A DNA stretch of 64,000 nt from an uncultured Clostridia bacterium (GTDB taxonomy: Bacteria > Bacillota > Clostridia > TANB77 > CAG-508): positions 248,001 through 312,000 of the forward strand of contig CAKPPF010000001.1 in assembly GCA_934177485.1 (NCBI GenBank), in the 5' to 3' direction. The translations under genes were made by a program, and so were the position numbers. The notes beneath the pieces were generated by a model. That model saw only the letters and a list, made by a program, of their open reading frames with translations, had not been told where the DNA came from and did no database searches. The number at the start of each line of letters is the position of its first letter. The stretch's first letter is position 1. Below are positions 27,388 to 36,784 of the stretch, piece after piece.

Positions 27388-28194
27388 ATGAATACAAATT
27401 ATAGAAAAATATTTATAATTAGTGTATTAATTATATGTATTGTTGCTATTAATATGGCTGTGTTTTCTCAGATAACTAAAAAACCTAAAAAAAGTAAAGA
27501 TGAGAAAGAAACTGTAGATACAACTAAATTAGTAGAAGAGTTTGAAGCTATTTTTAATAATAAAATAGATATTCAAGAAAATAAAATACAAGTCCAAAAG
27601 ATTGATTCAAATAAAGAATTGGTATATACATCATATCTAAAAAAAGAGAACGAAAATGGATTATACGATTTTGATATTAATATACCTTATATAAATATAG
27701 ACAATGCTAATGCAAAAAACATAAATAGTGAAATAGAAAATGTTTTTTATAAAAAGATAAGCAATATACAGAGTCTAGGACAAACTGCAATATATAGTGT
27801 CAAATATCAAGCTTATGTGAATGACAATATTCTGTCAATAATAATTAGCTCAAAACTTAAAGAAGGTAGTAATTCACAAAGAGTAATAATAAAAACATAT
27901 AATTATAATTTATTATCAAATAAAGTATGTACTTTACCTGAATTACTTAGTTACAAAGGATTACAAAAGCAAGACACACAAGATAAAATAAACGAAACAA
28001 TTCAAAAGTCAATAAATGATGTTAATCAATATAAAGCATTGGGATATGAGAGATATTTAAGAAATATAAATGATAGTATGTATAAAATAGAAAACACTAC
28101 GACATTCTTTTTAGGTTCAAATAAAACTTTCTATATTATATATCCGTATGGCAATTCAAATTATACATCAGAATTTGATTTGATAGTTTTATAA
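27388..28194 (+). CDS. Membrane-anchored DUF3298/DUF4163-like (RsiV-type) extracytoplasmic protein
   Basis: A 268-residue protein: short cytoplasmic N-terminus, one TM helix (residues 9-28), charged linker and an extracellular domain. The pattern DINIPYINIDNANAKNINSEIENVF near 90 and the C-terminal IYPYGNSNYTSEFDLIVL are what one sees in DUF4163-DUF3298 proteins, the fold used by the lysozyme-sensing anti-sigma factor RsiV. No sigma factor gene is adjacent and the cytoplasmic part is tiny, so it is not an obvious anti-sigma factor. Its role is unknown. Confidence 0.65.
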   Translation: MNTNYRKIFIISVLIICIVAINMAVFSQITKKPKKSKDEKETVDTTKLVEEFEAIFNNKIDIQENKIQVQKIDSNKELVYTSYLKKENENGLYDFDINIPYINIDNANAKNINSEIENVFYKKISNIQSLGQTAIYSVKYQAYVNDNILSIIISSKLKEGSNSQRVIIKTYNYNLLSNKVCTLPELLSYKGLQKQDTQDKINETIQKSINDVNQYKALGYERYLRNINDSMYKIENTTTFFLGSNKTFYIIYPYGNSNYTSEFDLIVL

Positions 28195-28230
28195 AAGAAT
28201 TATTTATAATAAAAGGAAATGGGAGAGAAT

Positions 28231-29358
28231 ATGAACAAAAAAATTATAGCAATAGTTTTATTAATATTAATTATAAGTGCACAATTTATGACTTTGTATG
28301 CTAAAGATGAATTTGCCAATATAAAAGCAAAGGTAGTAAAATTAGACAAAATTGAAGATGTAACTCAGGACGAAGAAGCTTCTACAACAAAAAGAATACA
28401 AAAAGTAACAATTAACATATTAGAAGGAGAATACGAAAACGAAGAATATGAACTTGATTATACAATATCTGAAAATATAAACAATAAAAATAGCAAAGCA
28501 CAATTAAAAGATAATCAAGTAATATTTGTAACCATAGAATCAAATGATGGTGAAATAAGTAATGTTAAAGTTATAGAAAGCTCAAAACAAAATTACTTTA
28601 TTTATATGATTGTTTTTTCTTGTTTACTAATATTGCTAATTGGAAAAAAGAAAGCAATTAAACCGATTGTTTTATTTAGCTTTTTAATATTGTATGTATT
28701 TTTATATGTTATTAGTGTAAAAAATAACAGCAATATAATTTTCATGACTTTTGTTTTTTCAGCTTTAATAAATATTACAATTTCAATTTCAATGAATGGA
28801 TTTAGCAGTAAAACAATTTCTTCAATGTTTTCATGTCTTGTTGGAAGTTTCTTATCTGGAATAATAATATTTACATTATATAATGTTACTGGCTTAAATG
28901 GAAATATAATGAATGTGGAAATTGGTAATGTTTCTATAGGTTTAAAAGAATTAATTGCTTCTGGAGCAATATTAACGAGCACAGGAATATGTTCAATATC
29001 AGCTAGTGTATTAACAAAAGAGTTAGAGGGACTAAAGGTATTAAATCCTGAAATTAAAGTTAAAGAACTATATAAAAAAGGAAATGAAAAAGGAATTGAG
29101 CATATAACTAAAATCTTTAGTTTTATTATATTAATATATTTGTGTAATTCAATGCTATTAGTATCGTATATACAAAATTATACAATAAACAACGAAAATA
29201 TATTTATAACTATATTGTATTTATTTAGCATATTTATTAGTTCATTATTAATAATACCAATAGTATCATTTACATATGTAGAGTTGAATAAATATAAAAT
29301 ATACTATAAAACAAAATCATCTAACATAATAGATGGACAAAGAAGTTTGAAGTTATAA
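28231..29358 (+). CDS. YibE/F-like membrane protein
   Basis: About 375 residues. An N-terminal signal-like helix (residues 3-20) is followed by an extracytoplasmic beta-rich segment (KAKVVKLDKIED…QKVTINILEGEYENEEYELDY), then seven or so membrane helices. This order matches YibE/F-like proteins of Firmicutes. Function is not established. ATG 28231 is favoured over an ATG at 28219 that abuts the purine-rich site. It lies 36 bp downstream of the DUF3298-like gene and probably shares its transcript. Confidence 0.75.
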   Translation: MNKKIIAIVLLILIISAQFMTLYAKDEFANIKAKVVKLDKIEDVTQDEEASTTKRIQKVTINILEGEYENEEYELDYTISENINNKNSKAQLKDNQVIFVTIESNDGEISNVKVIESSKQNYFIYMIVFSCLLILLIGKKKAIKPIVLFSFLILYVFLYVISVKNNSNIIFMTFVFSALINITISISMNGFSSKTISSMFSCLVGSFLSGIIIFTLYNVTGLNGNIMNVEIGNVSIGLKELIASGAILTSTGICSISASVLTKELEGLKVLNPEIKVKELYKKGNEKGIEHITKIFSFIILIYLCNSMLLVSYIQNYTINNENIFITILYLFSIFISSLLIIPIVSFTYVELNKYKIYYKTKSSNIIDGQRSLKL

Positions 29359-29770
29359 TTAAGCAAAGTGATTTTATGCTACTATAGAAAAAATCGAAAA
29401 ATTTTTTGAGCATACTAAGTATTGTAAGTGCAGGTCTTGTGCCTGCCAGAAATATAAGATAGATAAATAATAATAAAATTATCTATCTATTTTTATATAA
29501 TAGAAGAAAATGAGAAATATTAAAAAGCTAGAATTTTATTCTAGCTTTAAAAATAAAAGGGGATGTTTGTAGCAAATAGATTTTACTATCATATTTACTA
29601 TGCTATTAATATACCAACTAAATATGACTATTGTGTGAACAAAAAGAGTTTTTATAATGAAAAAATAGCAACTTGGAGTTGCTATTTTTTACAGACTGTT
29701 GACAAAGTATATAAAAATATTTTGTTCAAGTATTGCAGATGCAGGTCTTGTACCTGCCCGAAATAATTCA
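29359..29770. other. Gene-free gap with hairpins and two family B repeats
   Basis: Contains a family B copy at 29430-29448, an AGATAGATAA / TTATCTATCT hairpin with T tail (29459-29495), an AAAGCTAG / CTAGCTTT hairpin (29523-29549), an AAATAGCAAC / GTTGCTATTT hairpin (29663-29692) and a second family B copy (29741-29760) next to the htrA stop. Short reading frames here have no coding character. It is probably a stack of terminators serving the convergent genes. Confidence 0.65.
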
Positions 29771-30973
29771 TTACTGTTCTTGTAAAGTTAAAGATACTTC
29801 TTTTTCTTTACCATCTCTATTAATTTTTAAAGTTATTTTATCACCAATTTTTAAATTGTTCTTTATATTATTTAGCTCATCAACGGTTTTTACTTTAGTT
29901 CCGTTTGCTTCTAATATTATATCTCCTATTTTTAAACCAGCCTTTTCAGCTGCAGAAAAGTTATCTATAGATTTAACGTATATTCCTTCAACTAAATTAT
30001 ATTGTTTAGCTTTAGCTTCATCTATATCGATTCCAGTAATTCCAATATATGGTCTTGAAATTTTACCATTTGATTTTAGTTCATTATATACAGAAAGAGT
30101 TGAATTTATAGGAATTGCAAATCCGATTCCTTCTACACCGGTTCCAGATAATTTTAATGTATTAATTCCAATTACTTTTCCATCTGCATTAACTAAAGCA
30201 CCACCACTGTTACCAGAATTAATTGCAGCATCTGTTTGAATCAATTTATAAGTTGTTTTTGTATCTGAATCTTGAACTTCACGATCTTTTGCACTTATTA
30301 TTCCACAAGATATACTACTTTGTAAACCTAATGGATTTCCTATGGCCATTGCAAATTCGCCTACTTGAACAGAGTCAGAATCTCCAAGTTCGGCAGCAGT
30401 TAAACCATCTTTATTTATTTTTATAACAGCAAGATCAGTTTGCACATCACTACCAACTACAGTAGCATCATATTCAGTTTCATCATTATATAATTTGACT
30501 TTTACACTTGTTGCTTCTGTAATTTGATAATAAGAAGACGAACTTGAACTATTAACAACATGGTTATTTGTTAAAATATAGCCATCTGAGCTAACAATTA
30601 TTCCAGAACCAGAGCCACTAGTAGATCCGCTACCACCAAATACAGAGTTAACTTTGTATTCAACTGTAATACCAACTATTGATGGTAACACTTTATTTGC
30701 AACAGCTATTGAAGTGTTAGAATAATCTGTTAATGAAACTGTATTTGCTACGGCACCTTTTGTAATATTTAAATTTGTATCTGAATTTTTAGTACTTTCA
30801 TTTAAAATTTTGTTCCTAATATTTGGCATTCCAAAACATATTCCAATTATTAAAAAAGTACCAATTGCACTTGAACAGAATGGGACAAATGCATTTTTAA
30901 AGAAACTTGATTTTTTTACATTTTCAGTATTTGAATAAACTTTATATGTAGTTTCATTTGAATTATCATCCAT
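29771..30973 (-). CDS. htrA: HtrA/DegP-like membrane-anchored serine protease
   Basis: A 400-residue protein with cytoplasmic N-terminus, one TM helix (about 27-48), a trypsin-like protease domain and one C-terminal PDZ domain (about 300-395, GIYVKSIDNFSAAEKAGLKI). The catalytic triad is visible: His in LTNNHVVN, Asp in QTDLAVIKI and Ser in NSGNSGGALV. It degrades misfolded proteins outside the membrane and is usually under two-component control in Firmicutes; no such regulator is adjacent. A GGAGG site lies before the start at 30973. Confidence 0.95.
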   Translation of the reverse strand: MDDNSNETTYKVYSNTENVKKSSFFKNAFVPFCSSAIGTFLIIGICFGMPNIRNKILNESTKNSDTNLNITKGAVANTVSLTDYSNTSIAVANKVLPSIVGITVEYKVNSVFGGSGSTSGSGSGIIVSSDGYILTNNHVVNSSSSSSYYQITEATSVKVKLYNDETEYDATVVGSDVQTDLAVIKINKDGLTAAELGDSDSVQVGEFAMAIGNPLGLQSSISCGIISAKDREVQDSDTKTTYKLIQTDAAINSGNSGGALVNADGKVIGINTLKLSGTGVEGIGFAIPINSTLSVYNELKSNGKISRPYIGITGIDIDEAKAKQYNLVEGIYVKSIDNFSAAEKAGLKIGDIILEANGTKVKTVDELNNIKNNLKIGDKITLKINRDGKEKEVSLTLQEQ

Positions 30974-31186
30974 TTTTATTCCTCCTTATTATGTATGATA
31001 TTAATATAACCTAATTTATATAAATGATACAATACAATTGTGAAAAAAATGTGAAAATAAATGAAAGAAATTGTAATCTTGAAAATAAGAGATTATATAT
31101 AAATAAGTTCTTGCAAAAAACATATTTACAAATGAACAAATTATACTATATAATTAATGTATGAAGTATAACAAAAGAGGAGTTTT

Positions 31187-32491
31187 ATGAATAAAAATAG
31201 TGTTAAAAAAAGTAAAATAAGTAAAAAAAGAAGAAATAATGCTATACTTTATCCAATATATAAAATGTTTTCTTGGGATTTGCTCTGCTTTTATTCAGTT
31301 GAGTTTTTGTTCTATACAATTACAAAGGGAGTAACAGCAAGTCAAGTGTTGTTAATTACGGCTTCATATATGCTAGGAAAACTTTTTTTTCAAATTCCAT
31401 CTGTCGCTATTGCTGATTACCTAGGAAAAAGGAAAAGCTTAATAATTGGGAATGCAATTTTGGTATTATATATGATATTAATTATTTATTCACCAGGTTT
31501 ACTTGGTATATTAATTGCCACAGCATTATCAGGATTTGGGTATGATATAAAAGCAATCACAGAGGGAAATTTGTTATATGATTCAGTAGCTACAAGAGGA
31601 GGAGATGGAATCTATACTAAAATTGATTCTAAAGGAGCAAGCGCATATTACGTAATAGACACTGCATTATCAATCATCGCAGGATATTTATTTGTAATCA
31701 ATAATTATATTCCTATATACATTTGCTTATTTTTCTTAATAGTATCATTTGTCCTATCATTTAAGTTTGAAGATATACACAGAAGTAAAAAAGAAAAAAC
31801 GGGCATTAACTTAAAGGAATTTTTAAGTGGATATTCAAAAGATATAAAAAGTTCATTTAATTTTATAAAACAATCAAATAGAATGAAATCATATGTATTA
31901 TTTGCAACAGTATTTTATGGCGTAATAAAAATAATGTCTACATGTAAAAATGATTTGCTAATAGACATGAAAATTAGTGAAGAACAATTTTCATTAATAT
32001 ATGCAGCACTTAGCTTAATCGCAGCAATATCTGCAATGTTTAGCAAAAAAGTACAGAGAAAATTTAAAAATAAAACATTAAAACTAATCTCATTATCTTA
32101 CATATTTTCAATAATTGGTGTAGGAATAATTTCAATAAAATTAACTAATGAAATTGCAATACCTTTAGTTTTAATGTTATGTTGTGTAATGAGAATTTCG
32201 GATTCACAGTGGTATGTAACAGAATATACATATTTAAAGAATTTTACAAACTATGACACAAGAGTTAAGATAACATTTACATTTGAACTAATTGTTGTTG
32301 GAGTTACTAGTTTAATAGCGGCTTTGGGCTCATTATTATTAAAATATATAGAAATACGATATGCTATATTATTTTTAGGACTTTTGGCATTAGCATTAAT
32401 TACAATTGTTTTAGACTATATGAGAACAAGAATTGGTTTGAAACCAAAAGAGTACAAAAAAGAAGATATTGAATTTATTTTAAATAAGTAG
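31187..32491 (+). CDS. MFS transporter, substrate unknown
   Basis: A 434-residue protein of 12 predicted membrane helices. The loop between helices 2 and 3 has DYLGKRKSLIIGN, the MFS motif A (G-x3-D-x2-G-R/K-R/K). A central cytoplasmic loop (SKKEKTGINLKEFLSGYSKDIK) separates the halves. The basic N-terminal tail is unusually Lys/Ser-rich. Nothing nearby indicates a substrate. It is followed after 10 bp by the DUF5662 gene, so the pair is probably an operon. Confidence 0.8.
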   Translation: MNKNSVKKSKISKKRRNNAILYPIYKMFSWDLLCFYSVEFLFYTITKGVTASQVLLITASYMLGKLFFQIPSVAIADYLGKRKSLIIGNAILVLYMILIIYSPGLLGILIATALSGFGYDIKAITEGNLLYDSVATRGGDGIYTKIDSKGASAYYVIDTALSIIAGYLFVINNYIPIYICLFFLIVSFVLSFKFEDIHRSKKEKTGINLKEFLSGYSKDIKSSFNFIKQSNRMKSYVLFATVFYGVIKIMSTCKNDLLIDMKISEEQFSLIYAALSLIAAISAMFSKKVQRKFKNKTLKLISLSYIFSIIGVGIISIKLTNEIAIPLVLMLCCVMRISDSQWYVTEYTYLKNFTNYDTRVKITFTFELIVVGVTSLIAALGSLLLKYIEIRYAILFLGLLALALITIVLDYMRTRIGLKPKEYKKEDIEFILNK

Positions 32492-32500
32492 GGAGAAAAA

Positions 32501-32893
32501 ATGTTAAAACATAGAAAAGAAAATTTAGGAGCAATTAAATACACTAAAGCACATAGGAAGGCATATAAAGAAGTAGAAAAAGAGTTGCTTGGACACAACA
32601 CATGGAGAAGTTTAGTACATGATTTAGATAAAGTTATATTGTATAATTTTTTACCATTTGAAAAAGTAAAAAAATTTCATAGAAATACAGCTAGACATCA
32701 TGAAAATAACATAAAAAAGAAAAGAAACGATTACATAGATATGATTATAGATTGGGAATGTGCACGTAGAACTAAACCAGATAAACCATTAAATGCATAT
32801 GATACAATGTATAAATTTTATCCTCATTTAGAAAAAGAAATATTACCAATATTAAAGGAATTTGGACTAGACCATAAAACAGAAAAATTGTAA
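32501..32893 (+). CDS. DUF5662-like small protein
   Basis: A 130-residue basic, helical protein. It has spaced His and Asp residues (AHRKAYKEV, LVHDLDKV, HRNTARHHENN, DWECARRTKPDKPL) in the pattern of DUF5662, which looks like a degenerate HD-type metal-binding helical fold. No function is known. The ribosome binding site AGGGAG overlaps the end of the MFS gene. Confidence 0.7.
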   Translation: MLKHRKENLGAIKYTKAHRKAYKEVEKELLGHNTWRSLVHDLDKVILYNFLPFEKVKKFHRNTARHHENNIKKKRNDYIDMIIDWECARRTKPDKPLNAYDTMYKFYPHLEKEILPILKEFGLDHKTEKL

Positions 32894-32912
32894 TTTACAA
32901 AATTAATCCGCT

Positions 32913-33186
32913 CCCAGCTATTTGTTTTTATTTTTTACGAAACGCCCCAACTTCGTATAGAATGTAATAAAATTTATTTTAATAAATTTTAAACATTCTA
33001 TAAACTCGCCGGTCCCCACCCGTAACTTTCTAAAAAAATAAAAACAAATAGCTTCGCGCTACTATATATCAATTTGTTTTGAGACTTTTTTGAAAAATTA
33101 CGGCCTGACAGCCCTTTGAGGCGGGGAATACCCGTTAGCCTGGAAGGCCTAATTTTGAAAAAATGCTCTCAAAAATAAATTGATTG
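32913..33186 (+). ncRNA. Probable large structured non-coding RNA, family not identified
   Basis: About 275 nt with three long perfect or near-perfect stems. Stem 1: AGCTATTTGTTTTTATTTTT (32917-32936) with its complement ending AAAACAAATAGCT at 33053. Stem 2, inside it: TATAGAATGT (32956-32965) with ACATTCTATA (32993-33002), extended by AAAATTTATT / AATAAATTTT. Stem 3: ATCAATTTGTTTTGAG (33068-33083) with CTCAAAAATAAATTGAT (33167-33183). Stem 3 encloses a GC-rich core (33101-33148) with GGCCTGACAGCC, GGCGGGGAATACCCG and GCCTGGAAGGCC. GC-rich unpaired islands in AT-rich stems suggest conserved tertiary contacts. The size and style recall the raiA motif of Clostridia, but this is a guess. Confidence 0.6.
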
Positions 33187-33232
33187 CAATTATATTTGTC
33201 ATATAAATTACAATTTATAAAAGGAGAGAAAA

Positions 33233-33802
33233 ATGAGTAAAATTACTTGGAAACCTGGAACATTTGAATATCCTATACCAGCTGTAATGGTGAGCTGTGG
33301 AACAATGGAGAAATCTAATATAGTAACAGTTGCATGGACTGGCATTATAAATACTAATCCTGCAATGGTGTATATATCTGTCAGACCTGAAAGGTATTCA
33401 TATGATATTATAAAAAAATCAAAAGAATTTGTTATAAATTTAACGAATGCACAGCTAGCTTATGCTACAGATTGGTGTGGAGTTAAATCTGGAAAGAATG
33501 TAGATAAGTTTGAAAAAATGCATTTGACAAAAGAAAAAGGAAAGTTTGTTAAATGCCCTATGATATTAGAGGCACCTGTTTCAATTGAATGTAAAGTAAA
33601 AGAAATAAAAAAGCTAGGAAGTCATGATATGTTTATTGCAGATGTACTAGCTGTAAATGCAGATGAAAAGTATTTTGATAAAAAAGGTGCATTTGATATA
33701 TCTAAGTGTAATTTAATAGCATATGCAAATGGCGGATATTATATGTTAGGTAAAAAAGTTGGAAAGTTTGGATATTCGGTGCAGAAAAAGAAGAAAAAAT
33801 AA
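33233..33802 (+). CDS. Flavin reductase / flavoredoxin family protein
   Basis: A 189-residue FMN-binding split-barrel protein. It has the typical N-terminal YPIPAVMVSCGTMEKSNIVTVAW, the phosphate-contact region ISVRPERYSYDIIKKSKEF and C-terminal IADVLAVNADEKYFD. These proteins reduce flavin or pass electrons in anaerobes. The GGAGAG site precedes ATG 33233. No partner enzyme is next to it, so the electron acceptor is unknown. A Lys-rich tail ends the protein. Confidence 0.9.
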   Translation: MSKITWKPGTFEYPIPAVMVSCGTMEKSNIVTVAWTGIINTNPAMVYISVRPERYSYDIIKKSKEFVINLTNAQLAYATDWCGVKSGKNVDKFEKMHLTKEKGKFVKCPMILEAPVSIECKVKEIKKLGSHDMFIADVLAVNADEKYFDKKGAFDISKCNLIAYANGGYYMLGKKVGKFGYSVQKKKKK

Positions 33803-33820
33803 TTAATGTGATGTGTATGG

Positions 33821-33838
33821 ACAGGTCTTGTGCCTGAC
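33821..33838 (+). repeat. Family B hairpin, diverged
   Basis: ACAGGTCTTGTGCCTG; shares the CAGGTCTTGTGCCTG core with the other copies, then AAAGCAAGG / CCTTGCTTTTTTTT (33882-33910) forms a terminator for the flavin reductase gene. Confidence 0.6.
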
Positions 33839-33911
33839 TAAAAGAAAAATTGGAAATTTTTCTTAGTTATTCTATAGTATGAAAAAGCAAGGAAACCTTG
33901 CTTTTTTTTGT

Positions 33912-34147
33912 TGAATAGGAAAAATCAAAGATTTTTCTATTCAACAAAAAATGCTATAATCGCTATTGCCTTTGAGATTTCCTCATTTCATTCGGAAACT
34001 CAAATCGGCAAGAAGAAAAGTGTGGCGAAGCCACTTTTCTTATTATATAGTAAAAATCGAAGATTTTTACTATATAACAAGGTTAAGTTACCTTAGGCAG
34101 TGCATATTTGCGAAGCAAAATGCACATGTGGCGAAGCCACTTTTCTT
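33912..34147 (+). repeat. Long composite family A repeat
   Basis: Holds two units in tandem: hairpin plus ATGCTATAATCGC plus core CTCAAATCGGCAAGAA plus GTGGCGAAGCCAC (33912-34044), then the 2466-type module GGTTAAGTTACCTTAGGCAG with TGCATATTTGCGAAGC and a second GTGGCGAAGCCAC (34045-34147). The remaining 34148-34356 upstream of feoA shows no feature I can name. Confidence 0.8.
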
Positions 34148-34368
34148 ACCTAATAAAAAAATCTAGAATTTTTTTAAAGCAAATTTTAGTATTGGAAATG
34201 CAGAAGATGGGGGACAAGATATACCTACATACATTCTTGCTCAAAAGATTAATATTATTTTAAATCATTATCTAGTAACAATAGGTTATCAAAAAAGTGA
34301 TTTAAGTTTTTATTAAAAAATTTCATAAAATCGTTATTTAATGAATAAAAATTAATGTGGTGATGAGT

Positions 34369-34620
34369 ATGAGAAATGTAGGAAACATTTGTAACTTGTC
34401 CGAACTTAAGATAGGACAAGTCGCAAAAATAATAGAGAATAAAGTTACTAATAAAAATATAAGAAGGCATTTATTTGATATGGGTTTTATTGTTGGGACA
34501 GAAGTTAAAGTTAAAAAAATTGCTCCGATGGGTGATCCAATAGATATTGAACTTAGAGGATATGAAATCGCTGTAAAAAAAGCTGATTTAAAACAAATAG
34601 AAGTAGAGGTGATTAGATAA
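34369..34620 (+). CDS. feoA: FeoA, ferrous iron transport accessory protein
   Basis: A small SH3-like protein of about 83 residues needed for FeoB function. Typical FeoA pattern: LSELKIGQVAKI, RRHLFDMGFIVGTEVKV (near 33-50), APMGDPIDIELRGYEIAVKK. GTG 34357, ATG 34363 and ATG 34369 are all in frame; ATG 34369 is preferred because GGTGAT at 34359-34364 can serve as its ribosome binding site, but the start is not certain. It is separated from feoB by 2 bp. Confidence 0.9.
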   Translation: MRNVGNICNLSELKIGQVAKIIENKVTNKNIRRHLFDMGFIVGTEVKVKKIAPMGDPIDIELRGYEIAVKKADLKQIEVEVIR

Positions 34621-34622
34621 TA

Positions 34623-36731
34623 ATGAAAATTGGATTAGTGGGAAACCAAAATAGTGGAAAAACTACACTTTTCAATTGTTTAACGGGAATGAATGCTAAA
34701 ATAGGAAATTGGCCTGGAGTAACAATTGAAAAAAAAGAAGGAACAATAAAAGGGACAAGTTACACTTTAATAGATTTGCCAGGAATTTATTCATTAAATC
34801 CATATAGCATAGAAGAAGACGTTTCAAGAAAATTTATTTTAAATGAAAATCCAGATATTATTATAAATATAATTGATGCTACTTGTATAGAAAGAAGTTT
34901 ATACCTAACAACGCAATTATTGGAACTAGATTGCAAAGTTATAGTTGCCTTAAATATGTCTGATATTTTAGAAAAAAAGGGATTTGAGATTAGTATTAAT
35001 AAACTTGAGAAATTATTAGGGACAAAAGTAATAAAAATTTCTGCATTAAATGGAACAGGTATAGAAAAATTAATAAAAGAAATAGAATTTCCAAGTAAAT
35101 CATATAAAATTAAAATTTTCAACAATAGTATTGAAGAAGCTATTAAAAATATAGAAAGTAATTTGAATTATAAACAAAAGAATAAAAGGTTTGTTTCAAT
35201 AAATCTTTTAAGTGATAATGATGACATTAAGTCGTTTAGTACAAATGACATAGAACTAATAAAAAATAAAATAGAAAAGCAAAATCAAATGGAAATAGAT
35301 GAATTGATTGCTATGCAAAGATATAGTTTTATTGAACAAGTAAAAAAAGAATGTATAAGTAGAAGAAATATGCCAGAAAGCATAACAGACAAGCTAGACA
35401 AAATATTCTTGAACAAATGGATTGCATTTCCAATATTTATAATAATTATGCTACTTGTTTATTATTTGTCAGTTGGAATTGTTGGAAATTTTACTGTAGA
35501 CTCTGTGAAAAAAATTATTTTAGAACTTGAAATAATAGTGAAAAAAACATTAAATGAAGTTGGAGTTTCTAATTGGTTAAATAGTTTAATTGTTGATGGA
35601 ATAATAGCTGGAGTTGGTTCTGTATTAAATTTTTTACCACAACTTGCAATATTATTCTTATGCATATCAATCTTAGAAACAACAGGATATATGTCAAGAG
35701 TTGCCTTATTATTTGATAAAATATTTAGAAAAATTGGATTAAGTGGAAAAAGCATAATACCATTTATAGTTGGATCAGGATGTAGTGTACCAGGTATAAT
35801 GGGAACAAGAATAATAGAAAATGAAGATGAAAGAAAAATGACATCGATTCTTACACCATTTGTTCCATGCAGTGCAAAGCTACCAATAATAACATTGTTT
35901 ACAAGTTACTTTTTCCCGCAAAATTCTGGTTTAATTTCTGCTATGTTATATTTTCTTGCTATATTAATAATTATAGTAAGTGCATTATTAATGAAAAAAT
36001 TTGTATTTAGAGGTACATCAAGTACATATATTTCCGAGCTTCCGGAGTACAAATTACCAAGTTTAAAATATGTATTAAAGGATACTACAAATAAAGTTTT
36101 AGCTTTTATAAAAAGAGCAGGTACAACTATTTTCTTATGCTCTATAATTGTGTGGTTTTTGTTGTCGTTTTCGCCCAAAATGGAATATGGCATAGAAATT
36201 AAAAAAAGCATATTGGCAAACTTGGGAAATAAAATATCTTGGATATTTAAACCAATTGTGGGTGTAAATAGTTGGGAGGTAACAGTTTCAGCAATACAGG
36301 GGTTAATTGCAAAGGAACAAGTTGTGTCATCAATGGCTGTAATTAATGGTTTAGCAGATAATACTAATTCAATAGATATTTTGAGTAAGACAGGTACTTT
36401 TGGATTTTTTACACCGGCTTCTGCATTAGCATTTACGATATTTAATTTATTTTCAGCTCCGTGTTTTGGAGCAATTGCAGCAATGAAAAAGGAATTAGGT
36501 AGCACTAAAAATGTTTTAAAAGCAGTATGTTTTCAAACTGGATTAGCGTGGCTTTTATCTAGCTTCATATATAAAATTGGAAATATAATTGAAAATAAAA
36601 AACAAATTATTAATGATTTGCTAATAGCACTAATAATCGTTATTATTTGTGCTATTATTAAGAATATAATACAAGAACTAAAAAAAACTTGTAAAGAGTG
36701 TCCATACAGCGATAACTGTAATAAATATTAA
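34623..36731 (+). CDS. feoB: FeoB, ferrous iron transporter
   Basis: A 702-residue GTPase-coupled Fe(II) importer. The N-terminal G domain has G1 GNQNSGKTTLF (residues 7-17), G3 DLPGIYSL (near 50) and G4 NMSD (near 115). The membrane part carries the Gate motifs (GSGCSVPGIMGTR and FVPCSAKLPII with key cysteines, near 385-425). It ends with a Cys-rich tail CKECPYSDNC, as in many FeoB proteins lacking a separate FeoC. feoA directly precedes it. No Fur box could be pointed to upstream. Confidence 0.96.
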   Translation: MKIGLVGNQNSGKTTLFNCLTGMNAKIGNWPGVTIEKKEGTIKGTSYTLIDLPGIYSLNPYSIEEDVSRKFILNENPDIIINIIDATCIERSLYLTTQLLELDCKVIVALNMSDILEKKGFEISINKLEKLLGTKVIKISALNGTGIEKLIKEIEFPSKSYKIKIFNNSIEEAIKNIESNLNYKQKNKRFVSINLLSDNDDIKSFSTNDIELIKNKIEKQNQMEIDELIAMQRYSFIEQVKKECISRRNMPESITDKLDKIFLNKWIAFPIFIIIMLLVYYLSVGIVGNFTVDSVKKIILELEIIVKKTLNEVGVSNWLNSLIVDGIIAGVGSVLNFLPQLAILFLCISILETTGYMSRVALLFDKIFRKIGLSGKSIIPFIVGSGCSVPGIMGTRIIENEDERKMTSILTPFVPCSAKLPIITLFTSYFFPQNSGLISAMLYFLAILIIIVSALLMKKFVFRGTSSTYISELPEYKLPSLKYVLKDTTNKVLAFIKRAGTTIFLCSIIVWFLLSFSPKMEYGIEIKKSILANLGNKISWIFKPIVGVNSWEVTVSAIQGLIAKEQVVSSMAVINGLADNTNSIDILSKTGTFGFFTPASALAFTIFNLFSAPCFGAIAAMKKELGSTKNVLKAVCFQTGLAWLLSSFIYKIGNIIENKKQIINDLLIALIIVIICAIIKNIIQELKKTCKECPYSDNCNKY

Positions 36732-36784
36732 AAGATATTGCAAAAAATCTATACAAATGATAAGATATTTTTGAGGTGAAAAAA

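Noticed and set aside
29563..29766. A 67-codon reading frame upstream of htrA
   Set aside because: It overlaps a hairpin and a family B repeat and has no ribosome binding site or similarity.
33908..34166. Short reading frames in the composite repeat
   Set aside because: They are made wholly of repeat modules also found in non-coding gaps elsewhere.
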